Source: Saccharum officinarum
Taxonomy: Eukaryota > Streptophyta > Magnoliopsida > Poales > Poaceae
Assembly: GCA_020631735.1 (NCBI GenBank)
Contig: CM036231.1
Span: 3,809,831-3,873,830 of the forward strand
Reading direction: 5' to 3'
Length of the DNA: 64,000 nucleotides
Within the stretch, counting starts at the first letter, position 1. Every line of letters starts with the position of its first letter. This document shows positions 1 through 9,115 of the stretch, piece by piece. The translations under genes were made by a program, and so were the position numbers. Below the pieces are notes generated by a model. It was not told where the DNA came from. It saw nothing but the letters and a program-made list of their open reading frames with translations, and ran no database searches.

Positions 1-1168
1 CTTTCTGCATTCATAGTTAATTGTCATTTAGTTAATTGCAAAAAAAAAATTGCGATTTAGTTGTGACATATCTTTTATCTACTATATATATATTTATCTA
101 TCCATCTTTCCTGGCACTGCACTGGTGTGGGAGAGGAGAATCTGCTATTCACGAGAGCAGCATGCATGGGAATGGCCAATGGCTGTGTGGTGTCATGGTA
201 GTATGTGTGGTGTAGTAGTTTCTTTTTCACCTCCCTGGAGGCTGCTAGATGGATGGATGCCTCTGTCCTGGCCAGTCATTATTTATCTCTGTAAACTTCC
301 CATCATCCTATCCTACACGCCTTACATTCCTCCATGCATGGTGATTGGTGATGGAAGCTGTGTTGTGGTGTGCATATGCATGCTGGGTGAGGGTCAAGTG
401 AGGGGGAGGAACAAACAAGGGGAAGAAGCTGCAGAAACTTTCTTCCTTCTCTCATGCTTCACATGGGCTGTTGCATCTACAGTTTAGGGGCAGCTTGCTC
501 TTGGCCTCTCTCTGCCTCAGGAACAGAGGTCTCAGTCTCAGCCAGCCCCAGCCCCTAGTTGTTTTAGGAAAACCATCATGAGATGAGAGACCCAGATGGC
601 AGGGAGAGCATCTTGTTGCCTCCTATGCAGTGGCGTGCAGGGGCAGGGGGAGAGCTTGCAGAGGCTAGCTTGAGGCTATCCTTAATTTTCAAAGCTTATG
701 CTCCTTTAATTTTCTTATCTGTGTTTATAAACTTGTGTATCTACCTTGTTTATTTCCTATGCGCATCTGACCTTAATATAGTTGACGGATTTCCTTTTTG
801 ATGAAGGATGGTTAAACTGCCATGGACAGTACCATTTATATGTTCATATTGCATATGTGGTTTACCATCTAATGGGTTAAACTGTGGTGGACAGTTTCTG
901 AAGTTGATGGTCTATTGTTTATGTAGTGTTGCTGTCATGTTGGAGCACTAAATTTAGATACTAGTCTTTGTCTGATTGATGATCGCGTAATAAAATACTC
1001 GTAGTTCTTTGTTATTATGCTTTGTTATTGAGTGTTATGTGCTGTCATAATGTATACTCAATCTGCATGCTCTGTTAATGCAATATCCATGTTAACAATG
1101 TGTTTTTTTTTCCTTGTACCTCTGGGCTGTAGCTAGTTATTTTCTGAAACCTTCTTCTTCTTCTTCTT
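1..1168. other. Unannotated stretch, no gene recognised
   Basis: I recognise no coding domain or RNA gene here. Short open frames occur at 50-487 and 583-801 but show no family signature. A short phrase (ggttaaactg followed by ggacag) appears twice, near 810 and 875. The stretch may be the 5' part of the Harbinger-like transposon that follows, but no terminal inverted repeat was found to prove it. Confidence 0.5.
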
Positions 1169-1506
1169 CTTTTTTGGCTAGCTGTCCAACATCGGTTGAG
1201 GTGGTTTGGCCATGTCCAAAGGAGACCTTCAGAAGCACCAGTGCATCGTGGAGTTCTAAGTCGAGATATCAATGTGAGGAGGGGTAGAGGAAGACCGAAG
1301 CTGACATGAGAGGAGGCAATAAAAAGAGATTTAAAGGATTGGGATATACCTAGAGATCTTTGTGTTGGATAGGAGTGCTTGGAAAACAGCTATTGACGTG
1401 CCTGAACCGTGACTAGGGGCTCATGTTGGGTTTCAACTCTAGCCTACCTCAACTTGCTTGGGACTAAAAGGCTTTGTTGTTGTTGTTGTTGCTTTTTTGC
1501 TAGCTG
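1169..1506 (+). mobile_element. 5'-truncated LINE (RTE-like) 3' tail with TSD
   Basis: About 300 bp of the extreme C-terminus and 3' tail of a plant non-LTR retrotransposon. Translated pieces include LRWFGHVQRRP and RRGRGRPKL, typical of the end of plant LINE reverse transcriptase ORFs. The frame is then broken by stops. The element ends in a (GTT)n tail at about 1474-1491. It is bracketed by a near-perfect direct repeat, cttttttggctagctg at 1169-1184 and the same with one G fewer at 1492-1506, which fits a target-site duplication. Clade assignment (RTE, from the GTT tail) is inference. The element is dead. Confidence 0.8.
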
Positions 1507-1542
1507 CAGCCATCTTAGATTCAGTTTTCCTTCTAGTTAGAA

Positions 1543-1759
1543 GATAATGGATTTGATAATTAGGAAGAGAAAAGAAGAGGAGGATGAGGAGATTATGTTG
1601 TTCTTTTTGCCTACCCTGTATCTTCTAACTAGTAATGAGGGAGAGAGAAAAGAGCAAGGCATACTTCAAGTCAGTCTGGTGAAGAAAAGGTTAGAGAGCT
1701 TCTAGGAGTACATGAAAGGAATTGTCTCGTTGCGTTTCCCATTGAAAACCAAGTGAAAA
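1543..1759 (+). pseudogene. HARBI1-like nuclease (PIF/Harbinger), 5' part, split by Ty3 insertion
   Basis: From the ATG at 1546 a lysine/glutamate-rich start runs into a hydrophobic stretch (MLFFLPTLYLL). After a frame change near 1640-1655 it runs into ARHTSSQSGEEKVRELL and VHERNCLVAF. I associate this arrangement with the N-terminus of grass PIF/Harbinger nucleases (inference from memory of the family). It is followed almost at once by residues resembling the C-terminal part of such proteins, so the catalytic core seems to be missing. The frame is interrupted at 1759 by the Reina-type insertion and resumes in frame at 7110. Broken and non-functional. Confidence 0.55.
1755..1759 (+). repeat. 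TSD (left) of Reina-type element
   Basis: GAAAA directly before the TG of the 5' LTR. The same five bases follow the 3' LTR at 7105-7109. Confidence 0.9.
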
Positions 1760-2197
1760 TGTCATGTGGGGGAAAACCTACACCAGGAGACGCCGAGCTA
1801 GAGATGTGCGCCGGGCAGCAGAACGTGCGGGCGCACGCATGGACGCAGAACGCGCGGTGATCGCGGGCACGGCGCATGCAAGCGAGGAGGAAGCGATCAG
1901 CGAAAGTGGCTGAAGTTGGAAAGCTATCTTTAGTTGTTAAGATATTATTGGCTACCTTTAATTAGTTCCTTGAATTGAGGAGTTTGTTTCCTCCGTTGGT
2001 TAGGGCCGATGGCCATATATATATTCCCTGTAAACCGAATTATGAGATTAAGCAAGATCAATTACCTGCTCTCCTCCCTCTCGCTCTCAAGCCCGATCGG
2101 CAGTGAGGGGCATAACCTCCGCATCGGAAGACCACGGCCGGAGATTACGAACTCCGTAGTCGAGGGCCGCCTACCCTAGATCATAAGGCTCTTGACA
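1760..2197 (+). repeat. 5' LTR of Reina-type element
   Basis: 438 bp, TGTC...GACA. It contains a TATA-like run (tatatata) at about 2015-2023 followed by the likely transcription start region. The sequence appears identical to the copy at 6667-7104. Confidence 0.93.
2015..2023 (+). promoter_or_regulatory. TATA-like box in Reina-type LTR
   Basis: A TATATATA run inside the LTR about 180 bp before its 3' end, the usual place for an LTR core promoter. The identical motif is at about 6922-6930 in the 3' LTR. The role is inferred from position. Confidence 0.55.
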
Positions 2198-2199
2198 AC

Positions 2200-2213
2200 C
2201 TGGTATCGCGATC
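2200..2213 (+). other. Primer-binding site (tRNA-iMet-like)
   Basis: Three bases after the 5' LTR lies TGGTATCGCGATC. It matches the first seven bases of the common plant initiator-Met PBS (TGGTATCAGAGC) and diverges after that. Confidence 0.65.
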
Positions 2214-2421
2214 CACTCGATCCTCAGCCCTAGCAGCCGCCGCACCTTCATCGTCCACACCAGCCGCCGCGCCTAGCCCAGCCCTAGCAGCCGCCGCACC
2301 TTCATCTTCAGCCGCCGCACCTTCATCTTCCACACCAGCTGCCGCTCCTAGCCCACCACCAGCGCCAGCGCCGCAATTCCCTGCCCCATCCACCGCCTCC
2401 GCAGCCCACCCAGCCGCCGAC

Positions 2422-3480
2422 ATGGCCGAGCCCACCATCGCCGACCTTCTGCAGGAGATCAGGAACATGTCCGCCGACATCACCTCCCTGAAGGCTGATA
2501 TGGAGACCATGAAGGACAAGGCCTCGACGGCCGACAGCAGCGCGCCTCGCCACCCTGATGGGTCGCGCGACCTCGACCTGCCCCCCCGGCCCAAGAAGTG
2601 GGATTTTCCCCGCTACGACGGCACCACGGATCCGCTGCTCTTCCTCAACAAATTCGAGGCGTACTTCCGTCACCACCGTACCATGGCCGAAGAGCGCGTC
2701 GGCATGGCGTCCTACCACCTCGACGACGTCGCGCAGACATGGTACACCCAGCTGCTCGAGGATGAGGGAGCCCCGACGTGGGGGCGCTTCAAGGAACTCG
2801 TCAACCTGCGTTTCGGGCCACCCCTGCGTTCGGCCCCGCTCTTCGAACTCTCTGAATGCCGGCGCACGGGAACAGTGGAGGAATACTCGAACCGCTTCCA
2901 GGCGCTCCTGCCGCGCGCGGGTCGCCTCGACGAGTCCCAGCGCGTCCAGCTCTTCACCGGCGGTCTTCTGCCGCCTCTCAGCCACGCCGTCCGCATCCAC
3001 CATCCGGAGACGCTCGCCGCCGCCATGAGCCTGGCACGCCAGGTGGAGTTGATGGAGCGCGATAGGCCGGCACCACCTCCGCCACGTGCCCCGCCGCGTG
3101 GGCTGCTACCTGCGCCTGCGCCACGGCTCGCGCCAGCTGCACCCGCGCCACAGTTGGCGCTGCCTGCCCCACCAGCGGCCGCCCCACAAGGTCGCGATGC
3201 GGCAAACCCCCGGCGCCTGACGCCGGAAGAGATGGCTGAACGCCGTCGCCAAGGTCTGTGCTTCAATTGCAATGAGAAATTCACACGTGGCCACAACAGA
3301 TTCTGCCGTCGCCTCTTCTTCGTCGACGGGGTGGAGATCGACGACGTCGCGGTTGAGGGTGATGCAGCGGACGCTGCAGGGGATACGGAGGCGCCCGTGT
3401 TCTCCCTCCATGCCGTCGCCGGCGTGCCCATCGCGGACACGATCCAGCTCCAGGTGACCGTCGGTGACGCCTCCTCGCCT
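2422..3480 (+). pseudogene. gag: gag of Reina-type Ty3 element
   Basis: Structural Gag part of the polyprotein, opening with MAEPTIADLLQEI. It has a predicted coiled-coil N-terminus (about residues 1-40), a retrotransposon_gag capsid-like domain (KKWDFPRYDG, FLNKFEAYF, DVAQTWYTQLL, LVNLRFGP, VEEYSNRFQALL), a proline/alanine-rich linker, and one zinc knuckle (CFNCNEKFTRGHNRFC, about residues 280-295). The frame leaves the Gag-Pol reading near 3470-3485; the residual open frame to 3567 is then nonsense. Intact chromoviruses of this kind usually encode Gag and Pol as one ORF, so this break disconnects Pol from Gag unless it is a sequence error or a -1 shift site. Confidence 0.88.
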
Positions 3481-5565
3481 TGCTGGATGGCGGCTCGACG
3501 CACAGCTTCATCGGTGAGGAGGCGGCGCGGCGTGCCGGCCTCTCGATCCAGTCCAGCCCGCGCATGACGGCCATCGTCGCCAACGGTGAACGAGTGGCCT
3601 GCCCTGGTGTCATCCGGGACGCGGCGTTCACCATCAACGGCTCCACATTCCACACCGATCTTTTTGTGATGCCCCTCGCAGGTTTCGACGTGGTGCTTGG
3701 CACTCGGTGGCTCGGCACGTTGGGTCCCATCGTGTGGGATTTTGCTTCCCGGTCGATGGCGTTCCAGCGAGATGGGCAACGCTTCGCATGGACGGGCGTG
3801 GCCTCGCCCTCGACAGCGCACCTGCGCACCCTCGCCGCGGCCAGTGGGACGCTCCTGGATGAGCTCCTGGTCGCATATGAGGACGTCTTCGGTGAACCGA
3901 CGGGCCTTCCACCTCCACGTGGCCGCGACCACGCCATCGTCCTCAAGCCTGGCTCAGCTCCCGTGGCGGTCCGTCCGTACCGCTATCCAGCGGCGCACAA
4001 GGACGAGCTGGAACGCCAGTGCGCAGCAATGATCGAGCAGGGAGTCGTCCGGCGCAGCGACTCACCTTTCTCCTCGCCGGTACTGCTCGTCAAGAAGGCC
4101 GATGGCTCGTGGCGTTTCTGCGTCGATTACCGCGCCCTCAACGCCCTCACCGTCAAGGACGCGTTCCCGATCCCCGTCGTCGACGAGCTCCTCGACGAGC
4201 TCCACGGCGCCCGCTTCTTCACCAAACTCGATCTGCGGTCGGGGTATCATCAAGTGCGGATGCGACCCGAGGACGTCCACAAGACCGCCTTCCGTACACA
4301 CGACGGCCTCTACGAGTTCCTCGTCATGCCATTCGGGCTGTGCAACGCCCCGGCAACGTTCCAGGCGCTGATGAACGACGTGCTCCGACCGTTTCTGCGA
4401 CGCTTCGTTCTTGTCTTCTTTGATGACATTTTGATTTACAGTGTTACTTGGACCGACCACCTGCGGCACCTGCGTACCGTCCTCTCCGTGCTCCGTCAGC
4501 ACCGCCTCTTCGTCAAGCGCAGCAAGTGCACCTTCGGCGCCCCCTCGGTGTCCTATCTCGGCCACGTCATATCCGAGGCGGGCGTCGCCATGGATCCGGC
4601 CAAGCTTCAGGCTATCCACGAGTGGCCGGTTCCCCGTTCGGCACGGGCGGTGCGCAGCTTCCTCGGCCTCGCCGGTTACTACCGGAAGTTCGTCCACAAC
4701 TACGGCACCATCGCCGCCCCGCTAACGGCCCTCACCAAGAAAGACGGGTTCTCCTGGACAGACGACACCGCTGCTGCCTTCGACGCCCTTAAGGCAGCAG
4801 TGACCTCGGCGCCCGTCCTCGCCATGCCGGACTTCGCCAGGCCGTTCACCGTCGAGTGCGACGCGTCCACCCACGGGTTTGGTGCCGTGCTGGTCCAGGA
4901 CGGACACCCCGTGGCGTTCTTCAGCCGGCCAGTCGCGCCTCGTCATCGTGCCCTCGCTGCCTACGAAAGGGAGCTGATCGGACTGGTGCACGCCGTCCGT
5001 CACTGGCGGCCGTACCTCTGGGGCCGGCGCTTCGTCGTCAAGACCGACCACTACTCCCTCAAATACCTGCTGGACCAGCGCCTCGCCACCATCCCTCAAC
5101 ATCACTGGGTGGGCAAGCTGCTGGGGTTCGACTTCGCCGTCGAATACAAGCCGGGCACTGCGAACGCTGTTGCGGACGCCCTGTCGCGGCGCGACACGGA
5201 GGAGGGCGCCATCTTGGCACTGTCTGCGCCTCGCTTCGACTTCATCGGCAAGCTGCATGACGCACAGCGTCAGGACCCGGCGCTCACTGCTCTCCGCGAC
5301 GAGGTCACAACCGGCACGCGCACGGGCCCCTGGGCGATCGTCGACGACCTGCTGCAGTACAACAGCCGGCTGTACATTTCCTCGGCATCGCCCCTAGCTC
5401 GGGAGATCATCGAGGCTACACATGAGGATGGGCATGAGGGTGTCCAGCGTACCCTGCACCGCCTCCGGCGCGACTTCCACATCCCCAACGTGAAGCAGCT
5501 CGTCCAGGACTGGGTACGCTCCTGCGTAGTGTGCCAACGCTACAAGTCCGAGCACTTGAGCCGGC
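3480..5565 (+). pseudogene. pol: pol (protease, RT, RNase H, integrase N-terminus) of Reina-type element
   Basis: Domains in order: aspartic protease (LDGGSTHSF, with D-G-G where D-S/T-G is usual); reverse transcriptase (FCVDYRALNALT, FTKLDLRSGYHQVRM, MPFGLCNAPATFQ, catalytic FFDDIL near residue 315); RNase H (VECDASTHGFGAVL, KTDHYSLKYLL, ADALSRR); and the HHCC zinc finger of integrase (H..H..CVVCQRYKSEH). After residue ~695 the frame no longer reads integrase; the matching frame is one step back. The domain order PR-RT-RH-INT is that of Ty3/gypsy elements. It lies in a different frame from gag. Either it is inactive as drawn or the base sequence is imperfect. Confidence 0.9.
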
Positions 5566-6820
5566 CGGTCTCTTGCTGCCCCTGCCGGTGCCCCAGGGCG
5601 TTTGGACCGACATCGCTCTAGATTTCGTCGAGGCGCTGCCACGAGTGCGCGGCAAGTCCGTCATTCTGACGGTGGTGGACAGGTTCAGCAAATACTGTCA
5701 CTTCATCCCGCTGGCGCACCCATACTCCGCCGAATCCGTCGCTCACGCCTTCTTCGCCGAGATCGTTCGTCTACATGGTATTCCGCAGTCCATGGTGTCG
5801 GATCGCGACCCCATCTTCACCTCGACGTTTTGGCGTGAACTCATGCGGCTGATGGGCACCAAGCTGCATATGACGACGGCATTCCACCCCCAGTCGGATG
5901 GGCAGTCCGAGGCGGCTAACCGGGTGATTATTATGTACTTACGTTGCTTCACAGGGGATCGTCCACGGCAATGGCTGCGCTGGCTCCCATGGGCGGAATT
6001 CATCTTCAACACGGCGTACCAGTCCTCGCTTCGGGACACCCCGTTCCGGGTCGTCTATGGCAGGGATCCACCCTCCATCCGCTCCTACGAACCGGGGGAC
6101 ACGCGGGTCGCCGCCGTTGCCAGGAGCATGGAGGAGCGGGCGGAGTTCCTCTCCGACATCCGCTACAGGCTCGAGCAAGCTCAGGCGGTCCAGAAGCTGC
6201 ACTATGACAAGCACCACCGCCACGTTGCATACCAGGTGGGTGACTGGGCGCTTCTCCGCCTGCGCCAGCGAGCCGCCTCGTCGCTTCCTCAGTCCAGCAC
6301 GGGCAAGCTGAAGCCCCGCTTCTATGGGCCGTACCGCGTCACCGACCTCGTCAACGACGTGGCTGTCCGCCTGGAGCTACCGGCCGGCGCTCGTCTCCAT
6401 GACGTGTTCCACATTGGCCTGCTCAAGAAGTTCCACGGGCTGCCTCCGGATGCACCACCGGCGCTGCCTCCTCTACATCACGGCGCCATCGCCCCTGAGC
6501 CGGAACATGCGGTTCGGTTTCGTTTGGCGCGAGGTGTGCGCCAGGCCCTTGTTCAATGGAAGGGCGAGTCTCCGGCTTCGGCAACTTGGGAGGACATCGA
6601 CGTTCTCCGTGCCAAGTACCCTGCCCTTCAGCTCGAGGACGAGCTGAGTCTTGAGGGGGGGGGAGATGTCATGTGGGGGAAAACCTACACCAGGAGACGC
6701 CGAGCTAGAGATGTGCGCCGGGCAGCAGAACGTGCGGGCGCACGCATGGACGCAGAACGCGCGGTGATCGCGGGCACGGCGCATGCAAGCGAGGAGGAAG
6801 CGATCAGCGAAAGTGGCTGA
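5560..6820 (+). pseudogene. Integrase catalytic core and chromodomain of Reina-type element
   Basis: Carries the D,D-35-E integrase core: VDRFSKYCHF, the second Asp in MVSDRDPIF, and the Glu in QSDGQSEAANR. Then come a GPY/F-type C-terminus (KPRFYGPYRV, DVFHIGLLKKF) and a chromodomain-like segment (ALVQWKGE, ATWEDIDVLRAKYP). The open frame runs through the polypurine tract and about 150 bp into the 3' LTR, so the natural end of Pol overlaps the LTR. It is separated from the upstream pol frame by a net -1 step near 5560-5566. Chromodomains in this clade direct integration (family knowledge). Confidence 0.88.
6653..6666 (+). other. Polypurine tract
   Basis: A purine-only run, mostly G, directly before the 3' LTR. 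It is the expected plus-strand primer site. Confidence 0.85.
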
Positions 6821-7104
6821 AGTTGGAAAGCTATCTTTAGTTGTTAAGATATTATTGGCTACCTTTAATTAGTTCCTTGAATTGAGGAGTTTGTTTCCTC
6901 CGTTGGTTAGGGCCGATGGCCATATATATATTCCCTGTAAACCGAATTATGAGATTAAGCAAGATCAATTACCTGCTCTCCTCCCTCTCGCTCTCAAGCC
7001 CGATCGGCAGTGAGGGGCATAACCTCCGCATCGGAAGACCACGGCCGGAGATTACGAACTCCGTAGTCGAGGGCCGCCTACCCTAGATCATAAGGCTCTT
7101 GACA
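6667..7104 (+). repeat. 3' LTR of Reina-type element
   Basis: 438 bp, identical by eye to 1760-2197, followed by the GAAAA TSD at 7105-7109. Confidence 0.93.
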
Positions 7105-7109
7105 GAAAA

Positions 7110-7345
7110 TACCAGCTGCAGCAGTGGTGCTTCACAATCTTACACGGATGCAAAATGGGGATGAGGGTTGGTTGAATCTCCAAACTAGCAATATATGTCC
7201 AGAACATTTTGTTGATCTCCCTGGAGGTGACAACCACTACAATAATGATGTGATGTCTCTTAGCAGCCAAATAGAGGATTGGAACACAGTTAGAGATATG
7301 ATAGCACTAAATATGTGGAATGACTACAGTCATAACGTGTTCTAA
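7110..7345 (+). pseudogene. HARBI1-like nuclease, 3' part after the insertion
   Basis: Continues the reading frame of 1655-1759 across the retrotransposon and its TSD. It reads VKIPAAAVVLHNL, then a C-terminal tail ending WNDYSHNVF at the stop at 7343-7345. The ...AAAVVLHNL pattern resembles the conserved 'LHN' block near the end of plant Harbinger DDE nucleases (family knowledge). A Myb/SANT-like gene follows on the same strand, as expected of the two-gene PIF/Harbinger layout. Non-functional because of the insertion and the apparent loss of the core. Confidence 0.6.
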
Positions 7346-7489
7346 TAAATGTGAGTCTTAACTAGTTTTGAATTAATTTACTTTTGTGTTTTTTTACTTT
7401 TATTCCCTATCAGGTTCTTCTATTTGCAACAATCTGTTTTTTTATTACAGTAATAATGCGCTAAATATCAGATTCTTGTATTTACAGTA

Positions 7490-9115
7490 ATGATGTTTGG
7501 AAGGGGGTCTCCGAGGATCAATTTGATGAAAGCTGCAGCTGTCCAAAGAAAGCCTTCTCCAAAGATTTCAAGCACACAAAAGAGAAAACCATCACCAAAA
7601 GGTATGTCCTGTTATTACTTTTTCAGTTCAGTAGGTTGTACTGGCTGCTGTTGCTGCTATACTGGCTGTTGCTGCTTTAGGGCCTGCTGAACTTCCATTT
7701 TTCAACAGCTGTACTGGCCGTTGTTGCTTTCTTGCTTCTAATTGAATAGTAGATGCAAGTAGGCTTGTTGCAGCAAAAATTCCATTCTAATTGCTACATT
7801 TTTTGTGACAGTTGATCATTCTAGAGCGAGTTGGAATGCGGGACTTGAAAAGGCTTTGATTGACCTTCTTCATGAGCACAACAATGAATGTTATAGGGGA
7901 GAGAATGGATGGTCAACAGAAGCATGGAACAAAATTGTCAAATTATTCCATGAGAAGTTCCCGTATGTCAGATTTACAAAGGTTCAAATCCAAGACAAAG
8001 ACAGAGAGGGAATACAGAGTTCTAAAAGAAGCAAGAAAACAAAGTGGTGCACGTTGGAATGAAAAGCTGTGCAGGATTGAGGGAGATGAAGCTGTTTGGA
8101 ACAACATTATTACTGTGAGATTTCTTATCTATTACAACTATTAAATTCTTAAATGTATTGTTGGTTTAACCTCTATTGCTAATTACTTTTCATTATTGCA
8201 TTCAATAGTCTCATCCTAAGGCCAAGAGATTCCGGAATAAATCTTTCCCATTGTTTGAGTCTTTAGGAGAGCTATATGATGGTATGTCATCAATGCATAG
8301 CTTTATCTTCCTTGCAATCAAACATGTCGTATTCAGTTGAATTAATCATTAGTTACTTTATTTTTTGGTGCAGGACAAACTGCTGAGGGAACCTTAAACT
8401 TTACCTCCATAGCCCTTCCCAAGTTCCTGTCACACAGCCTTATCAAGGTGGTATCACACAACCTTCTTCCCAAATTCCTGTCACACAGCATTCTCAAGGT
8501 GGTATCACACACACACACAACCTTCTTCCCAAGTTCCTGTCACACAGCCATATGAAGGTGCTATCACACAACCTTTTTTCCAAGTTCCTGTCACACATCC
8601 TTATCAAGGTTCTGCCACACAACCTTTTCAATCTGACATCACACAAGCCAATTATATTGGGGAAGAAACTGAAAAGGGCCCTTTTGACCCTTCTGGACAA
8701 GCTATGGATGATGATGATGAGGTCAGAATTGTGGACCAACCAACCACTAGTTCATCATTAAACAAAAGAGAGAGAAGGCCTGCTACTTCTAGAAACAAAA
8801 ATCCAGTGTCTAGTGATAAAGCGGAAAGGGCAGGATTCAAACGCAGACAAGATGGGAAGGTTGTTGAGATGATGGAATGGTTTCTGGAACTGAAAGAGAA
8901 GCAAGCCGAGGCTGAACCCGTGCAGCAGAAAAGGGCAAGAACAGTTCCCCATCCAAGTGTGCATTGCTGTTGTGGACAACATGGAGGATCTATCAGATGA
9001 TGAGAAGGTCGAGGCTTCTGATGTCTTCAAAGATCCACAAAACAGGGTCATTTTCATGACCGCGAAAGACTCTACACGACCCAAGTGGTTAAGGAAGAAG
9101 ATTAGAACAGCGTAA
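7490..9115 (+). pseudogene. Myb/SANT-like transposon protein (PIF/Harbinger ORF1-like)
   Basis: A four-exon layout can be read: 7490-7601, 7812-8114, 8209-8281 and 8374-9115, each intron with GT...AG borders (donors at 7602, 8115, 8282). Exon 2 encodes a Myb/SANT-like DNA-binding domain: W-N-x-G-L-E-K-A-L-I-D-L-L, then GWSTEAWNKIVKLF. Exon 3 reads HPKAKRFRNKSFPLFESLGELYDG. Exon 4 has a Q/P/T repeat region, a basic and acidic middle (DDDDEVRIVDQ), and a C-terminal helical region (VVEMMEWFLELKEKQAEAE, then CIAVVDNMEDLSDDEK) ending at a stop at 9113-9115. In PIF/Harbinger elements such a protein assists the nuclease in binding DNA (family knowledge). Frameshifts near 7995-8010, 8415, 8510 and 8950 break it. 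It lies downstream of the nuclease remnant on the same strand. Confidence 0.72.
8421..8640 (+). repeat. 51-bp coding minisatellite in the Myb-like gene
   Basis: About 4.3 head-to-tail copies of a ~51-bp unit beginning ttcctgtcacacagcc. In one frame it reads repeats of PVTQPYQGGITQP. A (CA)n expansion at about 8506-8519 puts the copies out of phase. Confidence 0.85.

Larger units (their letters stand above)
1760..7104 (+). mobile_element. Complete Ty3/gypsy retrotransposon, chromovirus (Reina-like)
   Basis: A 5,345-bp element with 438-bp LTRs that begin TGTC and end GACA, a tRNA-Met-like primer-binding site, gag, protease, RT, RNase H, integrase with a C-terminal chromodomain-like segment, a polypurine tract, and a GAAAA TSD. 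The small size, 438-bp LTRs, single-zinc-knuckle Gag and chromodomain-like end fit the Reina clade of chromoviruses (inference). I saw no difference between the two LTRs, so insertion was very recent. The coding region nevertheless changes frame twice, near 3470-3485 and 5560-5566, each a net -1 step. It sits inside a Harbinger-like coding frame. Confidence 0.93.

Noticed and set aside
50..487. 145-codon frame at the window start as a gene
   Set aside because: No signal, domain or codon bias; Cys/Trp-rich low-quality reading typical of non-coding DNA.
2181..3946. Long minus-strand open frames opposite the Reina-type gag/pol
   Set aside because: Composition shadows of a GC-rich coding strand; the plus strand carries all conserved domains.
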